This document shows, in pieces, positions 1 to 10,155 of a stretch of DNA of 35,462 bases (positions are counted from its first letter, which is position 1; the number at the start of each line of letters is the position of its first letter). The stretch spans positions 4,045,195 through 4,080,656 of the forward strand of contig BFEA01000028.1 in NCBI GenBank assembly GCA_003427395.1, given 5' to 3'. The notes beneath the pieces were generated by a model. That model worked only from the letters and a program-made list of their open reading frames with translations. It did not search any database and had not been told where the DNA came from. The translations under genes were made by a program, and so were the position numbers. The stretch comes from Chara braunii (Eukaryota; Streptophyta; Charophyceae; Charales; Characeae).

Positions 1-719
1 CCCCCCCCCCCTCCCGCCGACACTGCTTCTCGACTGACGTCTATCCTCCCACCACTTCCCTCCAGTGATAGTCCTCCCGTTACTTATTTCCCTACCATCG
101 CGGAGGATCCACATGTGTCGAGACTTGTGTTGGGGATTGCCCGATCGCTTTCTAATCCTGTCAGCTACTGTCTGCCGAGATAAACTACATTGTCGCTGAA
201 CGTGAGGTTCTCGCAGTAGTTTATGCTACCCGACATTGACATCATTATCTGCACGGGGCAGCCTTCATGGTGCGCACGAACAACTCAGTTGTCCAGACTT
301 TCCTTACGAAGCCCAAACTTTCCCCTCGACCGGCACGTTGGTGGCGTGATTTATCCGAGTTTAGTTTCACCACTCAGCCCATCAAGGGTGAAACGAACCT
401 CGTCACAGATGCCTTGTCCCACCGCCCTGATCACAATCAGGAACCCATTTATCTTGCTGTCATTTCCATCACCACTGTTGACCGGTCGGTGATCAACGCA
501 TATCACACTCAGTACCGCCACTGCCCGGATTATCGCGTCATCCATGCGACACTGCGGAGTGGCAAAACCATTCCCTCATACTCACTCGGTGAGAATAGTC
601 TCGTGTACTGGCATGACACATCTGGTTAGCTAGAACCACGTATCTGCGGTCCCTCTGGCACCGGACAGCTCCGCGTCCAGGCCGTAGCAGAGTTCCATGA
701 CCAGGCAACTGCCGGTCAT
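1..719 (+). mobile_element. Ty3/gypsy fragment: RNase H C-terminal part and first part of integrase
   Basis: Degenerate copy of the polyprotein region found again at about 1750-2461. The frame at 267-629 reads the end of RNase H, with the typical run WWRDLSEFSF, then IKGE and DALSHRP, followed by the linker to integrase; the integrase zinc region starts (EFHD...GH) and stops near 719. An upstream proline/serine-rich stretch matches the one inside RNase H of the second copy. The copy begins outside the window. It is joined directly to the start of an RT domain at about 720, so it is a broken or recombined copy. The identity rests on motif order and on alignment with the downstream copy. Confidence 0.8.
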
Positions 720-721
720 AG

Positions 722-1618
722 ATGCGTGACGTCGATCATTCCATCCAACTTGTGTCTGACTATCGTGTTCACCACCAGACACTCTACAGACTCTCGATCC
801 CCGAGGCTACCAAACTCAAGTGTCAACTTGAGGAGCTTCTGAGATCGAGTTTCATTAAACCTAGCAACTCCCCGTGGGGTGCACCTGTCCTCTTTGCTCG
901 CAAAACGGATGGAACTCTCCGTCTCTGCATCGACTATCGCGGTCTCAACCGCTACACGGTCAAGAACAACTACCCCATGCCTCATTCTGACGAGCTGTTC
1001 GACCGCCTAGCAGGCAACCGCTTCTTTACAAAGATTGATCTTCATAGCGGTTACCACCAGATCCGTGTCGCGGCAGCGGACCAGCCGAAGACAGCGTTCA
1101 GATCGTGCTTCAGCCACTATGAGTTTACGGTGATGTCATTCGGCCTCACCAACACACCCGCTACCTTGCAGAAGGTGATGAACAACATCTCCAGGGACAT
1201 CGTGGAGCAGTACGTTCTCGTCTACCTCGACGATATCCTAATCTACAGTCGTACCCTTGAGGAGCATCTCAGACACCTCCGCGACGTCCTTGACCGCTAG
1301 AGCAGACGTGACTTCTACGCCAAACTGAGCAAGTGCCGCTTTACCCAGCACAAAGTGAATTTCTTAGGACACTACGTGTCTGACCAGGATCTCCACGTGG
1401 ACGACGAGAAGATCACTGCTATTGCGGAGTGGCCTGTCCCCACATCCGCCAAGCAGCTTCACAACTTCCTAGGCCTCACTAGCTACTATAGTAATTTCAT
1501 CCAGGGATACGCTAGGTATTCTTACGTCCTTACCTCCAGCCTCCTCCGGAAGAACCCGCCATGGGCTTGGACACCCCTCCACGAGGACGCCTTTTGCGCC
1601 CTCATGAAGGCGGTGTGA
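722..1618 (+). pseudogene. Gypsy reverse transcriptase domain
   Basis: Copies element RNA into DNA in virus-like particles. From position 722 the reading frame shows the classical Ty3/gypsy RT blocks: KPSNSPWGAPVLFARK at about residues 46-61, LCIDYRGLN at 68-76, motif A KIDLHSGYHQIR with its Asp at residue 107, SFGLTN at 139-144, and motif C VYLDDILIYS with both Asp at 170-171. All three catalytic Asp are intact. A TAG at 1298-1300 interrupts the frame, after which the thumb/connection continues (AKLSKC, FLGHYVS, EWPVPTS, FLGLTSYY) to 1618. The start is at a fusion with another copy, so the apparent ATG is not the native polyprotein start. Confidence 0.88.
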
Positions 1619-1639
1619 CATGTGCACCGGTTCTTCACC

Positions 1640-2347
1640 TACCCGATTTTGATCGCCCTTTTATCCTTACCACGGATGCGTCAGACTTTGTTGTAGGAGA
1701 AGTGCTTTCTCATATTTTCCCCGCCTGATTCCTCTCACCCTCGCATCCCTCGCTTTCCACCCGCTACCCCTACCACTGCTTCCTGCCTGACGCCTACTTG
1801 TTCAGCTACTGGCGAACCTTCTATTGACTATTCTCCTACCATCGCTGAGGACGGTACTGTCGAGTCTCGCTAAGGTGATTGTCCGATAGCCTTTTACTCC
1901 CGTCAGCTTCTGCCCGCCGAGATAAACTACATCGTTGATGAACGTGAGGTTCTCGCAGTAGTTTATGTCGCTCGGCACTGACGTCACTACCTGCACGGGG
2001 CACCATTCACGGTGCGCACGGACAACCTTATTGTCCAGGCTTTTCTGACAAAGTCGAAGCTCACTCGTCGACAGACTCACTGGTGGCGCCATCTATCCGA
2101 GTTTAGTTTCACCACTGATCACATCAAGGATGAGACTAATCGGGTCGCAGATGCCTTATCCCGGCGCCCTGACCATGATCACGAGCAGATCCAGCTCGCT
2201 GCCATCTCGGTCACCACCGTCCACCACTCGGTGATCGACGAGTTTCACACTCAGTACCGCCACTGCCTCGACTATCGCGACATCCATGCGACCCTTCGAA
2301 GTGGCAAGACCGTCCCGAACTACTCTCTCGGGGATAACGGTCTTGTG
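1640..2347 (+). pseudogene. Gypsy RNase H domain with inserted proline/serine-rich stretch
   Basis: Degrades the RNA strand of the RNA:DNA hybrid. The frame opens with a PDFDRPFILTTDASDF block, which carries the first catalytic Asp region, then needs a one-base shift near 1712. About 50 residues rich in Pro, Ser and Thr follow before the PIAFYSRQL block near 1888; that insertion is also present in the upstream copy. The domain ends with WWRHLSEFSF and NRVADALSRRP at 2012-2353. TGA at 2351-2353 replaces a Trp codon that is intact in the upstream copy (609-611). Confidence 0.8.
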
Positions 2348-2353
2348 TACTGA

Positions 2354-3122
2354 CACGATTCACAAGGTACCAGAGAACCCCGTATTTGCGTTTCCTCCAC
2401 TGGACAGCTACGTGTCCGGGCATTAGAAGAGTTCCATGACCAGGCAGTCGTCGGTCATATGGGCTTCCACAAGACTTTGGCTCGTGTGAACCGCCTGTAC
2501 GTCTGGCCGAAGCAAAAGGACTTTGTGAAGGACTACATCGCAGAGTGTCCCACCTGTAAGGAGGTGAACAGTGCGAACCACTTGCCTTATGGTTTGCTCC
2601 AACCTCTTTCTATCCCTGAGGGTCGTTGGCAGTCCATCTCGATGGACTTTATCGGTCCTCTTCGTCCTCCGACCCCCCGCGGTCATGATGCTATCCTGGT
2701 CGTCGTCGACCGCTTCACGAAGCGGGCACGCTTTGTTCCGTGCCACTATGCCATCTATGCACATGATGTTGCCGACATCGTGTTTGACTGAGTCGTGCGT
2801 GACCACGACTTACCTTTGAGCATCATATCTGACCGTGACCCGTGCTTTACCAGTCGATTCTGGCGACATCTCCACGAGGTTTACGACACGCACCTTCGCT
2901 TCTCCTCGTCTTACCATCCCGAGATTGATGGTCAGACAGAGGTCACGAACAGGACTCTCGGAGATATTATCTGAAAGATTGTTCGTGACGATCAGCAGTG
3001 GGATCTTCACCTTGCCCACGAGGAGATAGCCTACAACCACGCCGTCTCGCCAACCACGGGGATGTCGCCTTACTATTGCGGCCTCGGCTATCACCCTCGT
3101 GTTCCCGCGGACCTCCTCGACT
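2354..3122 (+). pseudogene. Gypsy integrase, zinc-binding and catalytic core
   Basis: Inserts element DNA into the genome. The HHCC zinc region reads EFHDQAVVGHMG near 2430 and ends with CPTC near 2546-2557. The catalytic core has the first Asp in SMDFIGPL (about 2641-2664), the second in IISDRDPCF (about 2821-2850) and the Glu in GQTEVTNRTL (about 2932-2960). Two in-frame TGA codons (2789-2791, 2972-2974) interrupt it, and the frame changes at about 3120. The catalytic triad is readable, but the gene cannot be translated. Confidence 0.85.
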
Positions 3123-3693
3123 GTCACAGATGCACCCCGACACGAGTTGTCTCGTGCTGGATGATTGGGTTGCACACATGATGTCGATCATGAAGACCGC
3201 GCATGAGCACATAGCCGCTTCCCAGACTCGCATGGCAGCACGTGCGAACCGATCGAGGATGAATCATCCATTCAAAGTCGGTGATGATGTGCTTATCGAT
3301 GCCCACCACTTACAACTCGAAGTGGACACACTTCGCAAGTTTCGGCGTTGCTTCTTTGGCTCATGCCACATTCTTCAGGCCGTCGGTTTTGATACGGCTT
3401 CTAACCCGGTCAGCTTCTGTGTGAAGCTGCCCGACTACCTACGCCAGACTCGTGTGCACGATGTCTACCACGTCTCGTTACTGCGTCCCTACCGCATACT
3501 GTCTAAGTGTTTCGCTGCACGACCATACGAGCGCCCTCCGCCCATCATGGTGGACGACCACGAGGAGTTCCTCGTTTTAGACATCATTAGTCTCCGAGTT
3601 ACCGACGACAACCCTTCCCATGTCGAGTATCTCGTACGTTGGAAGGGTTACCCTGATGTGGAGGCTACTTGGGAGCCCCTCGTGCTGGGTTGA
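3123..3693 (+). pseudogene. Gypsy integrase C-terminus with chromodomain
   Basis: Continues integrase in a new frame. It contains the GPY/F-type linker with VHDVYHVSLLRPYR near 3451-3492, ending with a chromodomain of about 44 residues (3559-3690) whose core reads EYLVRWKGYPDVEATWEP. Chromodomains of this class steer integration to marked chromatin, commonly heterochromatin. The frame stops at a TGA right after the chromodomain, and a +1 frame then gives the usual short basic C-terminus. This module is the reason for the chromovirus assignment. Confidence 0.87.
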
Positions 3694-3851
3694 CTGCTCC
3701 TCCTCAACCCACTAACCCTCCTCCTTCTCCCTCGACAGAGGAGACCGCTGAAGTCGAGCCTGCTCCATCTGAGGCAGACCTTCGGCAACAGCTGGATGCT
3801 TCTAAGAGTCCGCAACGCACTCGTCGTCGTCCTGCTCGATACGACGATTGA
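3669..3851 (+). pseudogene. Gypsy polyprotein C-terminal tail
   Basis: In a frame shifted relative to the chromodomain, a Pro/Glu-rich stretch ends with TRRRPARYDD and a stop. Such RRxPxR(Y/F) ends are usual for chromovirus polyproteins. This marks the 3' end of the coding region. Confidence 0.6.
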
Positions 3852-4593
3852 CTCTTACTTATATTCCCACGTCTTTGACTTCTCAGTACACCATTCATTC
3901 CATTTTTGCCACTTCAGCTCGTCGACGTAGCGACTTTTCCTGTCAGCATCTCAGACTTCTCATCATGGACGTCATCGGCAGCTTCATGGACTTCGTCAGA
4001 ATCAGCTCTGCCTACTTCAGACGTCGTCGCTCTCTTACCACCTTACCCTGTACAGTACCCTGATTGTGTCGCATGATGGTCTCCCTTCGCCGGGTTCCTC
4101 TGAGTTGGGCTCTCCCTTGGTATATGCATAGGCATCGAGACCGTAGCGTTGCCTTGGCTTCCCAGCTTACAGATCCAACTCCGACTTCCCCCGCCTTAGG
4201 AGTCATTTGCGTGATCCCCTTACCCATCACTTTTTCTAGCCTCTGCCGGCCCTCACACCCTAGTTTGGCAGCCTTGCATGCTTCATCTAGGTGCGCCAGT
4301 ATACCAGGCTCCCTTGTTCCCTTGCATGGTCAACCCTCCATAGCGGTCACCCCTTTAGTCGAGCATTACCCACCCTGATGGTCTATCTGTTAGGGTCATT
4401 GGTTCTGTTCGCTCTCAGTTCCCTACTCTCATTGAGCCTGATGACATGTGCCTCGCTGTCATTTTGTGTGGATGCCCTTAGGAGTTATCGACCCCTAGGC
4501 TGCATTCGCCACCCTCAGAGACCATCCCACCTTTTGGTTTGCGACACACTCCTCCTGTGACATATGGTTGTCTTGTTGTTGCTTTGTTGCTCT
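3852..4593 (+). other. Non-coding 3' flank of the gypsy element
   Basis: No credible gene. The sequence is pyrimidine-rich with short ORFs only. It could hold the 3' non-coding part or a decayed LTR, but I see no polypurine tract or TG...CA pair that I can defend. Confidence 0.4.
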
Positions 4594-4769
4594 CAGACTG
4601 AGGCTACTGCCTCTGATATTTCTAGGATTTAGTTATTCTGCTTTTGATGTTCTTAGGACTTATACATTAGTCAGTTGTTTCCAGACTGAGGCTACTGCCT
4701 CCTACATTATAGGATTTAGCTGTCATTACTTTCCGCTTTCCTAGGACATGTATCCTAGTTAGTTGCTTT
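4594..4769. repeat. Tandem repeat, 88-bp unit, two diverged copies
   Basis: The block CAGACTGAGGCTACTGCCTC begins at 4594 and again at 4682. Each is followed by TAGGATTTAG and by a TAGGAC...TAGT(c/t)AGTTG ending. It may be part of an LTR or its flank. Confidence 0.8.
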
Positions 4770-4962
4770 TGTTTTCACTAAGGCTGTTAGTTGTGACATT
4801 GCTGTTTTGTGACATTGTCTATCCTAGGTTGCATCGCATGGACTCAGCATGGAGCTTGCTCCACATCCTAGACTACTCGGGTTTTTCTTTTTCTTTGGCG
4901 GAAGCGTGCTTGTATCTAGGCGATCCATCACAGGCTGAGGATCGTGTAGCGGACCTCTGGTT

Positions 4963-5001
4963 GGCCTGTGAGACCAGCCCCTTGGCCTGTTCTCACAGGC
5001 C
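4963..5001. repeat. Perfect 11-bp inverted repeat (hairpin)
   Basis: GGCCTGTGAGA at 4963-4973 pairs perfectly with 4991-5001 across a 17-nt loop. A 6-bp inverted repeat (CGATCC / GGATCG, 4921-4926 and 4939-4944) lies just upstream. Confidence 0.85.
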
Positions 5002-5020
5002 TGTGTTGTATTCGGGGTAG

Positions 5021-5080
5021 TCCAGTCCAGGCTGGTACCTCTGTCGGTACCAGCCAGTCCAGTCCAGTCCAGTCAGTCCG
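5021..5080. repeat. 10-bp hairpin inside a CCAGT-type pentamer array
   Basis: GGCTGGTACC at 5030-5039 and its complement at 5046-5055 flank a 6-nt loop. Repeated AGTCC units lie on both sides (5021-5029 and 5056-5080). Confidence 0.85.
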
Positions 5081-5253
5081 CTGGGGTATACCCTAGCTGT
5101 TATCTGTTCTCGAGATCATTCTACATTCGCACATCTTGAAGTATGTGCGTTGGAGTCTATCGTGGGAGCTGCGTTGTGCCATCTCGCTCCCCCTTCTTCC
5201 TCCATCTCCATCTCTATCCCAGGCGGAGCACCACACCTGGTGGGTCCGCCACA

Positions 5254-5279
5254 GTGTGCGTCTGTGTGTGTGTGTGTGG
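5254..5279. repeat. (TG)n microsatellite
   Basis: An alternating GT run with one CGTC interruption. Confidence 0.9.
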
Positions 5280-5280
5280 A

Positions 5281-6183
5281 CCAGTGTGGTCGCTAAGTGC
5301 TAAGGGGAAAAAAGGACTGTCCTTCGGGTGGAATTATACAGAGAAGGTTAACATGGCCCATGCCCAAGGACGACATGCACAAATTGCGGAAAAGAAAGCT
5401 GACTTTGACAGAGACTGTTCCCTTGGACTTCCCTTAGGAGATTAAACCCCGACAGTTTTTTGCACATCCATCGATAGTGATAGCGGAGCAGAAGGGTGGA
5501 TGGCAAAGAAAGACGAAAGGCCTAGATGAGTATCCGGGACTACACTCATATCGCACAAGTTAGAGAGGGGGGAAGGGACGCAAAAGCCGTGTCCATTCTT
5601 TCTTAAAGTTTCTTTGTTTGCCTCGCAGTTGGCTCTTCTTTTTTTGTCGAGCAATCAATGCCCACCAAACGTCAAAGACTGTCCATCCAAGCGGAGGATA
5701 AGGCTTGGATCCCACAGTGCGTTTTGAAGAAAAAGTCGGAAAAGTACCCTGAAAGTCGTGTCCGCGCCAACCGGTTCGTAAGAACGAATTTGGATCCCAT
5801 AGGCCCGACGGGGAAGGCACTTCTCCACAAATTTTGCCGACATGCACTCCGTCCCAACGCCATCTACGGACATCCAACGACCAACGACCACGAACCGACA
5901 ACAGAAATAAGATAAAACCCAATTTTGCAGAGGCACCTACTTTCAGGGGGAGGGGGTAGGGGTGGGGAGCTTTTGGAAATTCGTTCACAAAACCAGCCAC
6001 GACTCTCTCCCGCGCTGCCGCGAAGGAGGCCCAGAGAAGAAACAGCCGAATTATTTTCCCTGTCCGCTCACCGTGGAAACGTGTGGGATTTCTTTTTTTT
6101 GCACGAAAATACCCTTACTAAAGATTGTGGATCCAAGCGTAAGGGCAGCCGTCTCGGCTATAATTGAGAAAGGCATATTCAGG
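5281..6183. other. Stretch without a recognisable gene
   Basis: Open frames exist on both strands: plus 5658-5915 with a basic N-terminus, and overlapping minus frames 5560-6000. None shows a known motif, and the minus frame lies directly over the plus one. I do not call a gene. Confidence 0.4.
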
Positions 6184-6212
6184 TGTTTTTGTTTTGTTTT
6201 GTTTTGTTTTTT
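6184..6212. repeat. (GTTTT)n microsatellite
   Basis: Repeated GTTTT units on the plus strand. The adjacent 6284-6341 LINE-tail copy is in minus orientation, so on its strand this is an A-rich tract about 70 bp downstream of the tail, possibly its decayed poly(A). Confidence 0.85.
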
Positions 6213-6283
6213 GGTGGGAAAAAGCTTATTGCAACCCCACTATCCCAGCGGTGGTGAGAGAATCGGCCGAATTGATGACAGCT

Positions 6284-6341
6284 GCTCCATCTATTGGTGG
6301 GGAGTCACACTACTGTGTCCAGCATTAGGGTCCAGCGTCCC
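6284..6341 (-). repeat. LINE-type 3' tail, degenerate copy
   Basis: On the minus strand it reads GGGACGCTGGACCCT... and ends with CTCCCCACCAATAGATGGAGC. The middle part is rearranged compared with the other copies. Confidence 0.75.
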
Positions 6342-6449
6342 AGCAGAGTTTGCTTTGAAAATAACGAAAAATCTCAAAACCAACAATCAGAATTGAAGAA
6401 ACCCAATAAGAGAGACCTCACCCAGCTCCCAATTCTATCATGCTATCAT

Positions 6450-6578
6450 CTCAGGGCGTACTCACACTAGGATTTTCCTGGATGTATCTGACCGCTTTCA
6501 TGCCCACTCCTGGATGCATCTGACCGCAATTAAGTCCAGAGCTTAGTGCAAAGAGTCCTAGTGTGAGTATGCTCTCAG
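6450..6578. mobile_element. MITE-like element with 23-bp terminal inverted repeats
   Basis: The two ends (6450-6472 and 6556-6578) are inverted repeats matching at 20 of 23 positions, sharing TACTCACACTAGGA. The interior holds a direct repeat, CCTGGATG(T/C)ATCTGACCGC. There is no coding capacity. The target-site duplication is not resolved. Confidence 0.65.
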
Positions 6579-6684
6579 TAGGGTGAAAATTGTTGGCAAC
6601 AAATACAGATGTACGTACAAGAAGGGAAAACCCAAAGAGCAGGCTCTGTATGTGGCCTGTGGCTGACGATTATATACTACTACC

Positions 6685-6961
6685 CTACCCAGAGCGGTTG
6701 GACAGCAAACAGGTCGAGAGCTCAAATTCACTCTGATACAAAATTATAAAGTCTGGGATGCTCCGGAACATTGACTCGTATGGCCATATGCCCAACAAAT
6801 ACTGCATTATAAAGATGCGTTTAAGGGACGCTGGACCCGATTTCCAGCAGGTGCTGCTCCCCACCAATAGATGGAGCCTCCCCGATGGTGCTAGGTGTGT
6901 CTGCTCATATCAGCAAACCTAGCATCCGGCCGGGTTGTTCTTTAAAAAAAAAAAAAAAAAA
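6685..6961 (+). mobile_element. SINE-like unit: weak tRNA-like head, LINE-type tail, hairpin, poly(A)
   Basis: The tail core is at 6825-6878 (GGGACGCTGGACCC... to GGAGCC). It is followed by a perfect 8-bp hairpin TGCTAGGT/ACCTAGCA (6889-6896 and 6917-6924) and an A run at 6944-6961. Upstream, CCAGAGCGGTTGG near 6689 and GAGCTCAAATTC near 6718 resemble A and B boxes of a Ser/Leu-type tRNA, but no tRNA fold is preserved. It could instead be a severely 5'-truncated LINE copy. Confidence 0.6.
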
Positions 6962-7463
6962 GTCCGCATTTTGAGCAAATGTTGTGGGGGGCCTTGGGAC
7001 AGAATCCATATCCAGCATGGCTAATCTATTGCGAGGTCCTACGCTTGCAGGGGTCCCCTCTATAAATAGTCTTAGAGTAGTGGTAGGAAGGTAGTGAAAG
7101 TCAAAAAGAATTTGAGAGAAGAACATAGTGTAGTTTCTGACTTTTTATTAAAAAAAAAGCATGGCTAACCTTCCCATGCCTCAGGATAAGGTAATGGAGT
7201 TAAATGGACAATCAAAAACGAAAGGAAGAAGAAGATGAAAAAGCTGATGGATGATCCTTCAGATTGCTGTCAGTCTATAACTTAAAACAACAATCACGGG
7301 AGAAAGCGAAAGAAAGTGGACTGTGAAAAAAAGCAAGGAAGATCTGAGAGGAAAAAAAAGGACAGAAAAGATCATAGTTCAGAAGAATTGAGCGGGTCAT
7401 CAGATTGGTGACAAGAGGCTAGAATCAGCGAGAAGATAGAGAAAAAGATGTAAAACACAACTG
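6962..7463. other. Stretch without a recognisable gene
   Basis: A-rich on the plus strand from about 7145. Only short open frames without motifs. Confidence 0.4.
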
Positions 7464-7664
7464 AAACCACCAGTACTTCCGAGCCACTTTTTCCTGGGGA
7501 TGGAAACGCCCTGCGCGCCAAAAAAGAATGAACCGGTGTGGGCCTCTTTTTGGCTGGCGCTGCCAGAGCCGCCAGCCATTTTGCTCTGGCAGCCGACTCC
7601 CAAAAGTTGTGGCATGCATGCAGCCATGTCAGAGAAAAATGGCTGGGAAACATACTAGTGGTTT
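7464..7664. mobile_element. MITE-like element, AAACCACCAGTACTT family, diverged copy
   Basis: The left end AAACCACCAGTACTTCC is identical over 17 bp to the left end at 32620. The right end ACTAGTGGTTT (7654-7664) is an imperfect inverted copy. Length is 201 bp, close to the 205-bp family member at 32777-32981. There is no coding capacity. Confidence 0.55.
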
Positions 7665-8218
7665 ACGAAAAGAGAAAGAAAACCTATCCGGTTCAGAGCA
7701 AAGCCACTTGAGATCTAGCCAGTTGAAGGACTAGCTGCAATGGAGAAAGCAATGAAAAGATGGAAAAGAGTCATAAAAAAAAAGAAGAAAGAAGACGGGA
7801 AAAGGAGTTTCAGATTAATTCAGAATTACCTTGGTTGGTCACCAAGTGGATATATATCTCAAGACGATTGCCCTTTTTAAAAAAAAGAAAGGAAAACAGA
7901 TGTCCCAAACAGTTGGGCATCCAAATGCAAAAGCTCATGATGGGGAAATATCTCTCGGCAAACATGCACCAGGGCGGCGAAATGGGACTCTGGGAGTGAT
8001 GTAAGCAGCATGAAAACCCACTTGTGCTCTGACAGGCAGAGGAAGGTCTCTGATTAGATCATATGATGGAAATCAGATCACCTCCAGGGCAACTGACGCC
8101 GATGGGCAGACAAAATAACATGCCCAGGACTGGCTATGGTTTTGCCTAGACCCACGTGTGGTAGTAAATTTCAGATGTTTGGGGAAAATGCGGAGTGGAC
8201 TGGACCTACCAAGGAGAC
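7665..8218. other. Stretch without a recognisable gene
   Basis: A-rich, low-complexity plus strand with short open frames only. Confidence 0.4.
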
Positions 8219-8282
8219 TAGCTCAGTTGATACACCTGTTTAACTGTTGACATACAGACCCAAGTTCGAAGCCAGAGACAAT
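8219..8282 (+). repeat. tRNA-like SINE head (pseudo-tRNA)
   Basis: TAGCTCAGTTGATACACC matches the D-arm/A-box pattern, and AAGTTCGAAGCC about 45 nt later matches a B box. Acceptor and anticodon stems do not pair, so it is a tRNA-derived repeat and not a functional tRNA gene. An A-rich stretch follows. Confidence 0.45.
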
Positions 8283-8899
8283 CAAATGAACAGAAAAAAA
8301 GGAGTGAACTGGACCCAAAGGAAGTTGGAAAGGGAAGCAAGGATAGGGAGAGATGGAAGTCGAGGTGGCAGGTGGCGGGGAGGGAGAACTCGGGGCACGA
8401 CAGGCATGCGAGAGGATTCTGTCATTCTCAGTACGCAGATGCGATCTCCTCTTGATGCTCTAATGCAAATGAACCACACATAAAAAAAGGGCTGAAGGAA
8501 ATTCAATGCAATAGCGTTTTGAAAGGGTTTATCTAAAGTAGGGGCTCATTAGACACTCCTAGGGCGCGTAAAGTCCCCGGGGAAATTATCGTTTCACCTT
8601 TCCTTGGGGATAAAAGGGGAAAAAAAAAGTGAAAACATTTTCTCCGGGAATCCTCAGGGCGTCATCGGGCTACAGCCATTTTGTGGCCTTCCCCAAGGTA
8701 CCTCCCGAGGTCCCTTGGAGGTCAAGGATCCACGATAATCGGAGCGGTGAGGGCACCCATCGTCGGCAAGAATTTTTCGCCGGCTGGTCCATTGGAGTAC
8801 CTACCAGCCACCGCACGGACATCTTGGGTCGTCAACGTTCGACTTCCAGGATCCTTATGCCAATGGTAACCGTTGGTGGCCGAGCGGCCTCCGCGAACG
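8283..8899. other. Stretch without a recognisable gene
   Basis: Only short open frames. Near its right end (8872-8885) GGTGGCCGAGCGGC resembles the 5' part of a Leu/Ser tRNA, but the sequence is cut by the adapter at 8900, so it cannot be judged. Confidence 0.35.
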
Positions 8900-8937
8900 C
8901 TGTCTCTTATACACATCTAGATGTGTATAAGAGACAG
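8900..8937. other. Nextera mate-pair junction adapter (assembly artefact)
   Basis: CTGTCTCTTATACACATCT (8900-8918) is followed immediately by its reverse complement (8919-8937). This is the Tn5 mosaic end in the head-to-head form used as the circularisation junction in Nextera mate-pair libraries. It is not genomic. The sequences left and right may come from places kilobases apart. Its translation gives the known artefact peptides VSYTHLDVYKRQ and MCIRDS. Confidence 0.97.
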
Positions 8938-9024
8938 GATTTGAGCAGACTACCCTAGCATTCCCTGGGAGGCTCCATCTATTGGTGGGGAGCAGCACCT
9001 GCTGAAGAATGGGTCCAGCGTCCC
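8938..9024 (-). repeat. LINE-type 3' tail with half of its hairpin
   Basis: The tail core on the minus strand is 9024-8971. It is followed by GGGAATGCTAGGGTAGTCTGCTCAAATC, which is the first arm and part of the loop of the family's third hairpin. The second arm is missing exactly where the adapter begins. Confidence 0.8.
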
Positions 9025-10155
9025 TCACATTGGGAGAATAAAGTAGGAGTCATATCTGATAATGTTGCCATCGGACTATCCGTGGTTGCAGTAATGACTG
9101 ATCCAGGTATCTCATCATCCTATAAGGCGTGCCAAGTGAGAGTTTGTCCGTGTTGTCCATTTCTCCTTCCTCTTCAAAGGTATCCTTTCCATATCATGAC
9201 AGCGGTACCATTGCATTCTGGGGTAAAGTAAAAAGACACGGGAACTCTTGAGCTGGGCGGAGAGGTATTGAGGGGTCCACCAAGGTCCAATCATTGAACT
9301 TCAACTTGTAGTTCCTGATGAGGTCCTGTTCCTCCTCCACCTCAGCTCCCCCCATTCCACCCTTCCTAATCTTCCCCCTTCCCCCCGCCCCTCCAGCCAG
9401 TTACTGCTGAATTTTTGGAATATTTCAATGATTTCTGTTTTGGATGAATTAAATTGAACTTTTTCTTTAAGAGGGTGGGCTGAAAGTACGTTACCCAACC
9501 CAAAAAAGTGGGTGGCCTGGAGGGTGATCCCACTAGCCAGGTATGTGGATTAGTGCGACGGGTGGGGGACGGGTGGGGGACAGGTGGGTGGCAGCGTGAA
9601 ATAGGGAAAATAAATGTAAAAAAACAAGGGCAAGAGTAACTCCATACACCATTTGCTGTAGGTGAGGGGATCGAACCCTCCCAAACATCTCGCAAAAAAT
9701 AAGGGGGCACATGCATGTCAAAGGAAGAGGACAAAAGCATTGCCCATGTGAAACATTTGCGGGGACTACAGACGACTTGGACGAGGGTCTGACACGGACT
9801 GACATTCCCTCATGATGGGAAACACCGAAAATTTTTGTTTCGGCCTCTCTTCCACGCATGGGCCACAACCCAAAGATGAGTGAAAGGTGAGTGAAAAGCA
9901 ACACAAAAAAAATGGGTCTGATTTTCACTCACGTTCGGGACCCCCAGAGGAACACGGCAAGCAAAACAAAAGAAAGACCACCCAATGTGATGCTCCAAAA
10001 AAACATATATTTTCGAGGGCTAAAATACAGGAAAAACAAAACCACCGATCCCCATTCCCATGGACGGCGGAGGCGGGTCACACGCCCTCTACACTACTCC
10101 ACATACAATGCTAGTGGGATCTCCCTCCTGGGCATATTGGACCTAGGGGACGAGA
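9025..10155. other. Stretch without a recognisable gene
   Basis: Minus-strand open frames (9533-9928, 9366-9740) are low-complexity and without motifs. A lone B-box-like GGTTCGATCCC on the minus strand near 9667-9677 has no matching A box. Confidence 0.4.

Larger units (their letters stand above)
720..3851 (+). mobile_element. Ty3/gypsy chromovirus, degenerate pol region (RT-RNase H-integrase-chromodomain)
   Basis: Domain order RT, RNase H, integrase, chromodomain is that of the chromovirus branch of Ty3/gypsy LTR retrotransposons. No gag or protease is visible, because the RT start follows directly on another gypsy fragment. Several stops (1298-1300, 2351-2353, 2789-2791, 2972-2974) and frame changes (near 1616-1640, 1712, 3120, 3670) make it non-functional. 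I could not find convincing paired LTRs, so the element's outer limits are unknown. Confidence 0.88.

Noticed and set aside
8629-8958. 109-codon open frame on the plus strand
   Set aside because: It runs through the Nextera adapter (VSYTHLDVYKRQ); artefact.
9667-9677. B-box-like GGTTCGATCCC on the minus strand
   Set aside because: No A box or tRNA stems at the proper distance.
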